DNA from: an uncultured Alistipes sp.
Lineage (GTDB): Bacteria; Bacteroidota; Bacteroidia; Bacteroidales; Rikenellaceae
Reading direction: 5' to 3'
Length of the DNA stretch: 10,115 nt
NCBI GenBank assembly: GCA_947174575.1
Contig: CAMWJM010000027.1
Location: 1-10,115 of the forward strand
The translations under genes and the position numbers were made by a program. The notes beneath the pieces are model-generated. The model was given only the letters and a program-made list of their open reading frames with translations, had not been told where the DNA came from and made no database searches. The number at the start of each line of letters is the position of its first letter. Position 1 is the stretch's first letter. Below, in pieces: positions 1 through 5,109 of the stretch.

Positions 1-97
1 CCAAAGAATCGAGGGGTGCTTCTACGATGAAGTAATCTTCAGTTTCTTCTACGACGCAGGCCGTCAGGCCGGAGGCGTTGATCTGGATGGTTTTCAT
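1..97 (-). CDS. Unrecognised protein, N-terminal fragment running off the left edge
   Basis: An ATG at 97 (minus strand) opens a frame that stays open to the window edge, giving 32 complete codons starting MKTIQINASGLTACVVEE and continuing ETEDYFIVEAPLDSL. The fragment is acidic, without a signal peptide or membrane segment, and reads like an ordinary cytoplasmic protein. Its codon use looks natural, but the piece is too short to assign a family. The sequence just upstream (98-167) is A+T-rich and I see no clear -33/-7 promoter in it. I do not recognise the family and propose no function. That it is a real gene is an inference from the open frame and sensible composition. Confidence 0.5.
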   Translation of the reverse strand, partial: MKTIQINASGLTACVVEETEDYFIVEAPLDSL

Positions 98-155
98 AAT
101 TGTAAGGTTAACCCGCGAAACATTAGGTTTAGGAATCTAATTTCCTATATAATTC

Positions 156-168
156 ACAGAGAATCTGT
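156..168 (-). terminator. Weak hairpin at the end of the small membrane protein gene
   Basis: The sequence ACAGA-GAA-TCTGT forms a five-pair hairpin overlapping the stop codon of the 168-683 gene by one base. On the minus strand it is followed by only an A/T-mixed stretch, not a clean T run, so it would be a weak terminator at best. On the plus strand a T-rich stretch follows, but no plus-strand gene ends here. Confidence 0.25.
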
Positions 169-683
169 TAATTATTTTTCTTCGCTTTTTCTTTTTGTCG
201 GGCTTCTTTTTTTGCTTGACGTTCAACTTTACGGCGTTCTTTATCCGTCAAAACAGAGGTTCTTGTCTTCACGGGTTCAGACATCGATTTTGTTTGCTTA
301 TTAGAGGTTGTAAGTGTATCGGATGTATTTTTTGTGACATTTTTCTCCGGAACAGTTCTTTTTGTGGAATTGACCGTAGTTGTCCCTTTGGTAGGGTTAA
401 CCGTAGCTTTTACTTGCGGTTTAGTCGATGTTGCAGAAGCGGAAGTCTTTTTTTCTTTCTGCTGCGAATTTATTTGAGGTGTTGAAGAAACCGGTTTCTT
501 AGCATCTGCATCTATTTGCTGAATTTGTTCCGTTTTCGTTTCAGCAGGTGTCTGTTGAGCACTCTTTTCATCAGATGCTGCGCCAATAAATATAAAAACA
601 ATAACACCAATGATAATAAGGATAATCGAGCCGCAGCCCAAAGATTCTTTAGGATCGGGAACTTCTTGAAGCATCCATGCCAT
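168..683 (-). CDS. Small single-pass membrane protein with Thr/Lys/Ser-rich tail, unknown function
   Basis: I do not recognise this 171-residue protein. It starts MAWMLQEVPDPKESLGCG, followed by one strongly hydrophobic segment at about residues 20-36 (IILIIIGVIVFIFIG). A long low-complexity hydrophilic region rich in Thr, Lys, Ser and Gln (about 40-150) comes next, then a very basic, probably helical end (DKERRKVERQAKKEARQKEKAKKNN region). The frame is open further up to a TTG at 737. I prefer the ATG at 683 because a possible promoter (ATTG, 20 bases, TCGATTTG) lies at 738-707 and would start transcription downstream of that TTG. The short hydrophilic N-terminus, helix and long charged tail suggest a membrane-anchored protein with a disordered domain; its topology cannot be fixed from sequence. 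It is A+T-rich compared with the genes from 1284 on. The neighbours give no functional clue. Confidence 0.65.
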   Translation of the reverse strand: MAWMLQEVPDPKESLGCGSIILIIIGVIVFIFIGAASDEKSAQQTPAETKTEQIQQIDADAKKPVSSTPQINSQQKEKKTSASATSTKPQVKATVNPTKGTTTVNSTKRTVPEKNVTKNTSDTLTTSNKQTKSMSEPVKTRTSVLTDKERRKVERQAKKEARQKEKAKKNN

Positions 684-706
684 AATTTTAAACGAGTAAA
701 GTTTTT

Positions 707-738
707 CAAATCGAAAATTCAAAACAGGATCATGCAAT
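707..738 (-). promoter_or_regulatory. Possible Bacteroidota-type promoter for the small membrane protein gene
   Basis: Reading on the minus strand, ATTG (738-735) is followed by exactly 20 bases and TCGATTTG (714-707). This resembles the TTTG-N19-21-TAnnTTTG pattern with one mismatch in each box. Transcription would begin near 701, leaving a leader of about 18 bases before the ATG at 683. Confidence 0.35.
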
Positions 739-787
739 CACTATTGCACTCAATGGATGAGAAGGTATTCACGACAGATTTTTCATA

Positions 788-806
788 GCAACAAAGTTTT
801 TGTTGC
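788..806. repeat. Perfect 8-bp inverted repeat with 3-base loop
   Basis: GCAACAAA (788-795) and TTTGTTGC (799-806) are exact reverse complements around GTT. Neither strand carries a run of T directly after the stem, so it is not a good intrinsic terminator. It lies between the RNA candidate and the small membrane protein gene and could be a protein-binding palindrome or the 3' hairpin of the RNA. Confidence 0.4.
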
Positions 807-843
807 CATCCGACTCCTAATATGGCGGGTTAATATGAAAACA

Positions 844-1088
844 GAAAGTGTGGAGTCGTTCGTTTATCCGAATAGAGGTTCTGGAATACCTTTGTAGAAA
901 TAAACTAACACAATACCCCACACCTGTTCAGTATGGGGTAGATAGAAAATGCAACCACAGAGGGTCAGATAACACATACCGAAACAGATGATGAGTGCTG
1001 TCGTTTACCCTCTACAATGAATTTTCCAGATTCCTATTCGGGGTGAAAGCGAAACACTTTCATCAATATGTACGCCGCTTGCGCGACA
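844..1088 (-). ncRNA. Candidate structured non-coding RNA, family unknown
   Basis: This gap has no credible protein gene but many nested complementary arms. Plus-strand coordinates are: 1054-1061 with 844-851 (8 pairs), 1034-1041 with 868-875 (8), 1026-1030 with 880-884 (5), 1014-1017 with 892-895 (4), 1007-1013 with 959-965 (7), and hairpin 914-923/931-940. At the 5' end, 1087-1074 folds as a five-pair stem closed by a GCAA tetraloop. Several non-Watson-Crick positions (921/933, 1033/876, 1086/1075 and a U.G in the local 1061-1045 hairpin) are G.U if the RNA is read on the minus strand but C.A on the plus strand, which favours minus. A strong minus-strand promoter lies just upstream at 1123-1092. 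The rod-like outer helix with internal loops recalls 6S RNA, but the inner part seems branched and I see no tmRNA, RNase P or SRP signature. The ends are approximate. Confidence 0.5.
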
Positions 1089-1091
1089 GGG

Positions 1092-1123
1092 CAAAGATAG
1101 AAAATGTTTTTGCTTCGGACAAC
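1092..1123 (-). promoter_or_regulatory. Strong Bacteroidota-type promoter reading leftward into the gap
   Basis: On the minus strand GTTG (1123-1120) is followed by exactly 20 bases and TATCTTTG (1099-1092), which matches the TAnnTTTG -7 consensus perfectly. Transcription should start near 1088-1085. No protein start codon with a good frame follows for several hundred bases, so the likely product is the RNA candidate at 844-1088. Confidence 0.6.
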
Positions 1124-1196
1124 ACTCATCGGGGTATTGTTGCGCAAATCTCGGAGAAATCGCCGTAGGAAGTATTGCATTCCAAGCCGGTTCGCA

Positions 1197-1218
1197 TCAC
1201 GTGAGCGCTCTCACATGA
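1197..1218. repeat. Imperfect 22-bp palindrome upstream of the choloylglycine hydrolase gene
   Basis: TCACGTGAG (1197-1205) and CTCACATGA (1210-1218) are complementary at eight of nine positions around CGCT. It lies about 65 bases before the preferred start at 1284 and could be an operator or a leader hairpin. I see no textbook -33/-7 pair in 1100-1283 for that gene; TTTG at 1109 and TATTGTTG at 1135 are a weak match with over-long spacing. Confidence 0.35.
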
Positions 1219-1283
1219 CGTTTAAGCCGACGAATCGGGAAATACCGTTTCTAATGTTGCACCGAATTTGCAAGGCGGAGGGT

Positions 1284-2321
1284 ATGAAGCGAACAATATT
1301 ATTGGCGCTGCTGATTGCAGCATGCGGAGCATCGAGAGCGGAAATGTGCACGAGAGTAGTATACACGGGACCGGAAGAAACGGTATTGACGGGTCGGACG
1401 ATGGATTGGAAAGAAGACCCGCAGAGCAAACTTTGGATATTCCCGCGGGGCATGCACCGCAACGGAGCTGCGGGCGCAAATTCGTTGGAATGGACGTCGA
1501 AATACGGCAGCGCGGTGACTTCGGCCTACGACATCTGCACGACAGACGGGATGAACGAAAAAGGGCTGGTCGCGAATCTGCTATGGCTGGCCGAATCGGA
1601 ATACCCCGCGCGCGACAGTCGCAAACCGGCCATTTCAGTCTCGGTGTGGGCGCAATATATATTGGATAACTTCGCGACCGTAGACGAAGCCGTCGCTGCT
1701 TTTTCGAGCGGCGCATTCGACGTGGTCTCCGATTTGATGCCCGACGGTTCGCGCATGGCGGCGTTGCATCTGTCGGTGTCGGATGCCTCGGGCGACAGCG
1801 CCATATTCGAATACATCGACGGCAAACTCGCCATCCGCCACAGTCCGGAATATACGGTGATGACCAATTCGCCGACCTTCGAAAAACAGCTGGCGCTCGA
1901 CGACTACTGGAACAACATCGGCGGACTGGTTTTCCTGCCGGGCACCAATCGTGCGGCCGACCGGTTCGTACGGGCCTCGTTCTATATCGGCTCGATCCCG
2001 AAAACCGACGACACCCGACTGGCCGTAGCCTCGGTTTTCAGCGTCATCCGCAACGTCTCGGTGCCGCTGGGAATCAGCACTCCCGACGAACCGAACATCT
2101 CGTCGACGCGCTGGCGCACGGTCGCCGACCAGAAAAACCGGGTCTACTACTACGAATCGGTGCTCTATCCGTTCCTCATCTGGGTGGATTTCGACGGACT
2201 GGATTTCTCGGCCGGCACCCCCGTCAGGATGATCGATCCGGCATCGGGCCAACGATATGCCGGCAATACGACATCCCGATTCGTCCCGACGGCACCGTTC
2301 ATCTTTCAAACGGCGAACTGA
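1284..2321 (+). CDS. Choloylglycine hydrolase family protein (probable bile salt hydrolase), secreted
   Basis: This is an N-terminal-nucleophile amidase of the linear amide C-N hydrolase/choloylglycine hydrolase family. It probably cleaves glycine or taurine from conjugated bile acids, or a related amide such as penicillin V. Visible family residues are the nucleophile Cys22 (MCTR), GRTMDW with Arg38 and Asp41, DGMNEKGL with Asn91, TNSPTF with Asn195, and RFVRASF with Arg230. From memory it closely resembles the Bacteroides thetaiotaomicron secreted bile salt hydrolase along its whole length. The 345-residue product starts MKRTILLALLIAACGASRAE, a signal peptide. The frame is open up to 1104, but the signal peptide and the GGAG just before the ATG fix the start at 1284. 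IAAC at 11-14 also looks like a lipobox, so the mature form is uncertain. It is monocistronic and converges on gntR with 17 bases between stops. Bile salt specificity, as opposed to penicillin acylase activity, is inference. Confidence 0.88.
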   Translation: MKRTILLALLIAACGASRAEMCTRVVYTGPEETVLTGRTMDWKEDPQSKLWIFPRGMHRNGAAGANSLEWTSKYGSAVTSAYDICTTDGMNEKGLVANLLWLAESEYPARDSRKPAISVSVWAQYILDNFATVDEAVAAFSSGAFDVVSDLMPDGSRMAALHLSVSDASGDSAIFEYIDGKLAIRHSPEYTVMTNSPTFEKQLALDDYWNNIGGLVFLPGTNRAADRFVRASFYIGSIPKTDDTRLAVASVFSVIRNVSVPLGISTPDEPNISSTRWRTVADQKNRVYYYESVLYPFLIWVDFDGLDFSAGTPVRMIDPASGQRYAGNTTSRFVPTAPFIFQTAN

Positions 2322-2338
2322 ATCGCAAAGCCGACCGG

Positions 2339-3052
2339 TTATTCGAGAAAATGATTTTCCTGGTTGTTGGCCAGGGAGAATTCGCGCAGCGAGCGGAGGT
2401 GGCGGTGCAGCATGGCGACGCACTCCTCTTCGTTCCGTTCGCGAACGAGCCGCAGCAACTCGCGATGCTCGAAACAAACCTCGTCGGAAGGCACGGAGCA
2501 GACGCTATAACGCTGGTAATAGCGCAGCACGTCGGGCGTGATGACCAGCAGCAGCGACGCGATGACGGGATTGTGGGCGCCGCGCGCCAGCGCCTGGTGG
2601 TAGGCGAAATCCTTGGGCACCCGTTCGTCGGAGTAGAACGACGCTTCGCACACCGCCAGCGCCTCTTCGATGACCGCCAAATCCTCCTCCGTGCGGTTGC
2701 GGGCACAGAGCCTCAGGGCCTCCGACTCGAGCAGTTCGCGCACATAGACCAACGACGCGAAGTCATATTGCTGAATCTGCAGGGCATCGGTAATCATGCG
2801 TTCGAGCACCTGCATGGTCTCGCGCGCCACGACCGTGCCGCTCTGCGGGAACGTCTGGACGATGCCGTAAAACTCCAGTTTCTGGAACGCCGCACGGACA
2901 TGGGCGCGGCCCACCCCCAGCTTCTCGGCCAGCCGCCGCTCGGCGGGCAACCGTTCGCCGGGCTGCAGACGGCCCGAATAAAGCTGTTCCTTGATATATT
3001 TGAGCACCTCCTCGACCTGGGAGATGCCGGGCGCATAATTCATAGCCTTCAT
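2339..3052 (-). CDS. FadR-subfamily GntR transcriptional regulator, likely local regulator of the uronate cluster
   Basis: A 237-residue DNA-binding regulator. Residues about 11-75 form the winged helix-turn-helix (QPGERLPAERRLAEKLGVGR, then VRAAFQKLE and SGTVV). Residues about 87-228 form an all-helical FCD ligand domain with the usual metal-type positions Asp138, His142, His186 and His208. FadR-type regulators next to uronate genes commonly respond to sugar-acid intermediates such as KDG; the ligand here is inference. The gene follows the jelly-roll protein gene on the same strand with a short gap, so the two probably share a transcript, and it may also have its own promoter at 3099-3068. 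The frame extends up to a TTG at 3079. I prefer the ATG at 3052 (MKAMNYAPG), with the ATG at 3043 as an alternative, because the promoter would start transcription near 3062. The palindromes at 4068-4092 are its probable operators. Confidence 0.88.
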   Translation of the reverse strand: MKAMNYAPGISQVEEVLKYIKEQLYSGRLQPGERLPAERRLAEKLGVGRAHVRAAFQKLEFYGIVQTFPQSGTVVARETMQVLERMITDALQIQQYDFASLVYVRELLESEALRLCARNRTEEDLAVIEEALAVCEASFYSDERVPKDFAYHQALARGAHNPVIASLLLVITPDVLRYYQRYSVCSVPSDEVCFEHRELLRLVRERNEEECVAMLHRHLRSLREFSLANNQENHFLE

Positions 3053-3067
3053 TTCGGTTTGGGATTG

Positions 3068-3099
3068 CAAAGGTCGCAAAAAAAACCAATCAAACCAAA
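3068..3099 (-). promoter_or_regulatory. Possible promoter for gntR with tandem ACCAA half-sites
   Basis: On the minus strand TTTG (3099-3096), 20 bases and GACCTTTG (3075-3068) approximate the Bacteroidota promoter with one mismatch in the -7 box. Inside it, the plus strand carries AAACCAA twice with a 9-base period (3084-3099). This matches half of the ATTGGT/ACCAAT palindrome at 4068-4081, so weak autoregulation is conceivable. Confidence 0.35.
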
Positions 3100-3100
3100 A

Positions 3101-4024
3101 TTATCGCACCTCCTTTTTCACCTCGAAATCGGCGAAACGCAGAATTTCGTCGCGCAACTGCGATTTCAGCGCCCCCTGCTTGCCGAAACTGCGGTAAATA
3201 CCCCACTTGGGACGCATGCCGGTCGTGCCGTCGCGCCACATGGCCAGCGGCGTACGAGGCACGGACAGCAACTCGCGGCTGTCGCGCAGCCGTCGCACGG
3301 AGAGGGTGTAACTCCCCTCGGGTGCGCATTCGATGCGCTCCTCGACCTCGACCCACTCGCCCAGAAACTCCTCCAGATCGGCCCGGGCCAGATAGGTATT
3401 GCCGCCGCCCGCGCTCGTAGGCGGCACGTGGATGACTTGCAGCTGGCGCTTGCCGGTGGAGAGCGTGCGGGCCGTGAAGGTGATCAGGGGCATCGAGACG
3501 TCGGCCGTACCGGCGGCGTTGTCGATCCCCTTGATCTGGTGGACATGGCAGAACTGCTGCGAGGTCAGCATCCCCGTGGGCAGGCGGAATTTCCAGCGGA
3601 AAACCATCGTTTCGCCCTCCTGCCCCACCATCGAGGCCGGCGAATGGCCGTCGGTCTTGATCTCGTTGCGCTGACGGTCGGTGATATTGGGTTTGCCGCG
3701 GTCGTCGTCGATGTCGATATGGATATAGAAGTCGAAGACGTAGCGCTGCAACTCCTCGTCCCACGACTGACGGATGTGCTGGAACGGCGCTGCAGCGTGG
3801 GCGTTGGAGGTGTCAGGCGTCTCGTAGTTGTAACCGCAGGCGGTAATCAGCGCATAGGTCTGCGCCGTGTCGCCGTCGGCCCGCAACTCGCCCTCCTGCA
3901 GCGCGGGCTGCTGCACTCCGGGCTGCGAAGGCTTCGGTTTGTCGGACACAGCGGGAATCTCGAACGTACGCCCCGAGCAGGCCAGCCCCAAAAGAATGAA
4001 TCCGGCGAAAATAAATCGTTTCAT
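3101..4024 (-). CDS. Exported jelly-roll (concanavalin-like) protein, putative polysaccharide lyase
   Basis: A 307-residue exported protein. The first 15 residues are a signal sequence ending GLAC, with Cys16 as a possible lipidation site; the -3 position is Gly, so the lipobox is weak. A Pro/Ser linker (about 24-40) leads to a beta-rich domain. Its motifs, in order, are DRQRNEIKT (116-124), HVHQIKG (160-166), MPLITFTAR (178-186) and RPKWGIYRS (271-279). The order Arg/Glu strand, Gln-Ile strand, Tyr strand is that of jelly-roll lyases (PL7, PL13, PL18, PL20), which cut uronate polymers by beta-elimination. The motifs are not canonical PL7, having QIK in place of QIH and no YFKAG. From memory, similar proteins are widespread in Bacteroidota, usually without a defined substrate. 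The gene is divergent from the esterases, shares their operator region, and is followed by gntR. An uncharacterised lyase for the same uronan is most likely; a non-catalytic carbohydrate-binding role is possible. Confidence 0.75.
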   Translation of the reverse strand: MKRFIFAGFILLGLACSGRTFEIPAVSDKPKPSQPGVQQPALQEGELRADGDTAQTYALITACGYNYETPDTSNAHAAAPFQHIRQSWDEELQRYVFDFYIHIDIDDDRGKPNITDRQRNEIKTDGHSPASMVGQEGETMVFRWKFRLPTGMLTSQQFCHVHQIKGIDNAAGTADVSMPLITFTARTLSTGKRQLQVIHVPPTSAGGGNTYLARADLEEFLGEWVEVEERIECAPEGSYTLSVRRLRDSRELLSVPRTPLAMWRDGTTGMRPKWGIYRSFGKQGALKSQLRDEILRFADFEVKKEVR

Positions 4025-4025
4025 G

Positions 4026-4057
4026 CTTGGTTTTATAGTCGATTCGGTTTATCTTTG
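4026..4057 (+). promoter_or_regulatory. Promoter for the esterase operon
   Basis: CTTG (4026-4029), exactly 20 bases, then TATCTTTG (4050-4057) is an almost ideal Bacteroidota -33/-7 pair. Transcription should start near 4064, about 70 bases before the ATG at 4134. Two palindromes follow immediately at 4068-4092, where a bound repressor would block initiation or escape. Confidence 0.7.
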
Positions 4058-4067
4058 TAAAAATCGG

Positions 4068-4081
4068 ATTGGTCAACCAAT
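4068..4081. promoter_or_regulatory. Palindromic operator candidate 1 (ATTGGT-CA-ACCAAT)
   Basis: Perfect 6-base arms ATTGGT and ACCAAT flank CA. The TGGT...ACCA core is of the kind bound by FadR-subfamily GntR proteins. It starts a few bases after the predicted start of the plus-strand transcript and lies downstream of the possible minus-strand promoter of the jelly-roll gene, so it could affect both directions. Confidence 0.6.
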
Positions 4082-4082
4082 C

Positions 4083-4092
4083 TGGTATACCA
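4083..4092. promoter_or_regulatory. Palindromic operator candidate 2 (TGGTATACCA)
   Basis: A perfect 10-base palindrome, one base after operator candidate 1. TGGTATACCA is the core of the operators known for UxuR/ExuR, the FadR-type regulators of hexuronate genes in enterobacteria. Two such sites in tandem inside a 109-base divergent intergenic region next to a FadR-type gene strongly suggest a regulator-operator pair. Confidence 0.65.
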
Positions 4093-4094
4093 CA

Positions 4095-4122
4095 CAAAAA
4101 TAATAAAAAAAAGATAACCAAA
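4095..4122 (-). promoter_or_regulatory. Weak promoter candidate for the jelly-roll protein gene
   Basis: On the minus strand TATTTTTG (4102-4095) fits TAnnTTTG, and TTTG lies at 4122-4119. The gap is only 16 bases, shorter than the usual 19-21. Transcription would begin near 4088, inside the TGGTATACCA palindrome. Confidence 0.35.
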
Positions 4123-4133
4123 TCACGCTAACG

Positions 4134-5105
4134 ATGAAAAAACTTCTTTGCGTCGCCCTCCTGCTGGCGACGACCGCAGCCCGGGGGCAGCAGCCCACCA
4201 ACCGCTACTCGATGAAACTCACGCAGAACGCCGACGGCACCTACGAGTTGATGAACCGCGCGCGCTATGCCCGCATCGTCGACCTCTCGCAGATCGACGA
4301 CCTGCTCGTCCCCTACACCTACGAGCGCCAGCGGCTCCAGAGCCGCGACTATAAAAATGTGGAAGTCCGCGAAATGGTCTACACCACCCACGAGGGCTAC
4401 GAGTTGCGGATCGCCGTCGACATGGCCGAGAGCGACCGTCCGACGCCCGTAGTCTTCTACGTCCATGGCGGCGGCTGGTCGCGCGGCAACAACGGCTCGT
4501 TCCGCGTGCTGTCGCAGTACATGGCCAAGCAGAAAGGGGTGACGGGCGTGCGCATCGCCTACACGCTGGCGCCGCAGCCGGGCGCCGACGTACGGGTTTC
4601 GATCGCCGACATCGAAGCCGCCGTGCAGTATGTCCGCGACCATGCCGCCGAACTCAATGTCGACCCCTCGCGCATGGGCTTCGTGGGTAATTCGGCCGGG
4701 GCGCATCTGGCCGCCGTGGGCGCCATGACCGCATCCGGCGCCAAGGCGTTCGTGGGCACGTCGGGCATCTACGACCTGGAAACGGCCAACATTTGCCAGA
4801 AGACCAAGGATGCCCAGCGCATCTCCTACTTCTGCGACCGCGATCCCAAGATCGTGCGCGACGCTTCGCCGATCAACCTCATCCCCAAGAAGAAAGCGCC
4901 TGCAGCGCTGCTCTTCTGCGGCACGGCCGACATCACCGTCGAGCATGCCCAGAGCAAGGCCTTCGCCGAAGCGCTCCGCCGCCGCGGCGCCAAGGTCGAC
5001 CTGCAGGTCTACGAGCACTACGACCACAACTTGAGCGCCAAGGCTTCGGACAAGATGGAGGAGGTGTTCTTCAAGACGGTCGATTTCCTCGCCGCAAACC
5101 TCTGA
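4134..5105 (+). CDS. Exported alpha/beta-hydrolase esterase (carbohydrate esterase-like)
   Basis: A 323-residue alpha/beta hydrolase of the hormone-sensitive-lipase/BD-FAE-like esterase type. An 18-residue signal peptide ends ARG before QQPTNRY, with no lipobox. HGGGW (111-115) forms the oxyanion hole, GNSAGAH (185-191) carries the nucleophile Ser187, GTADITV supplies Asp266, and the His is probably His298 (HYDHN; His295 is the alternative). Proteins of this type usually remove acetyl or other acyl groups from sugars or small esters. The gene leads a two-gene operon with the acetylesterase 4 bases downstream and is divergent from the putative lyase, so removal of O-acyl groups from the uronan or its oligomers is the likely task. 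Substrate is inference from context. The ATG at 4134 is right for the signal peptide and lies about 70 bases after the predicted transcription start, behind two operator candidates. Confidence 0.85.
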   Translation: MKKLLCVALLLATTAARGQQPTNRYSMKLTQNADGTYELMNRARYARIVDLSQIDDLLVPYTYERQRLQSRDYKNVEVREMVYTTHEGYELRIAVDMAESDRPTPVVFYVHGGGWSRGNNGSFRVLSQYMAKQKGVTGVRIAYTLAPQPGADVRVSIADIEAAVQYVRDHAAELNVDPSRMGFVGNSAGAHLAAVGAMTASGAKAFVGTSGIYDLETANICQKTKDAQRISYFCDRDPKIVRDASPINLIPKKKAPAALLFCGTADITVEHAQSKAFAEALRRRGAKVDLQVYEHYDHNLSAKASDKMEEVFFKTVDFLAANL

Positions 5106-5109
5106 CGCC

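Noticed and set aside
684..737. TTG start at 737 for the small membrane protein
   Set aside because: It is a rare start codon lying within the probable promoter; the ATG at 683 follows a plausible transcription start.
788..806. Hairpin GCAACAAA/TTTGTTGC as an intrinsic terminator
   Set aside because: The stem is perfect but A+T-rich, and no T run follows on either strand.
863..894. Plus-strand promoter TTTA-N20-TACCTTTG reading toward the hydrolase gene
   Set aside because: The boxes fit fairly well, but they lie inside the helical arms of the RNA candidate and nearly 400 bases from the gene, so I do not list it as a feature.
1104..1283. A 60-codon in-frame upstream extension of the choloylglycine hydrolase
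   Set aside because: The extension is Arg-rich and non-homologous, and would bury the signal peptide that begins at the ATG at 1284.
3053..3079. TTG start at 3079 for the GntR regulator
   Set aside because: It overlaps the proposed -7 region, and the winged-helix domain starts well after the ATG codons at 3052 and 3043.
2351..4060. A 569-codon open frame on the plus strand opposite gntR and the jelly-roll gene
   Set aside because: It is antisense to two well-supported genes, its translation is Arg/Gly/Gln/His-rich without any domain, and G+C-rich codons on the other strand readily keep such frames open.
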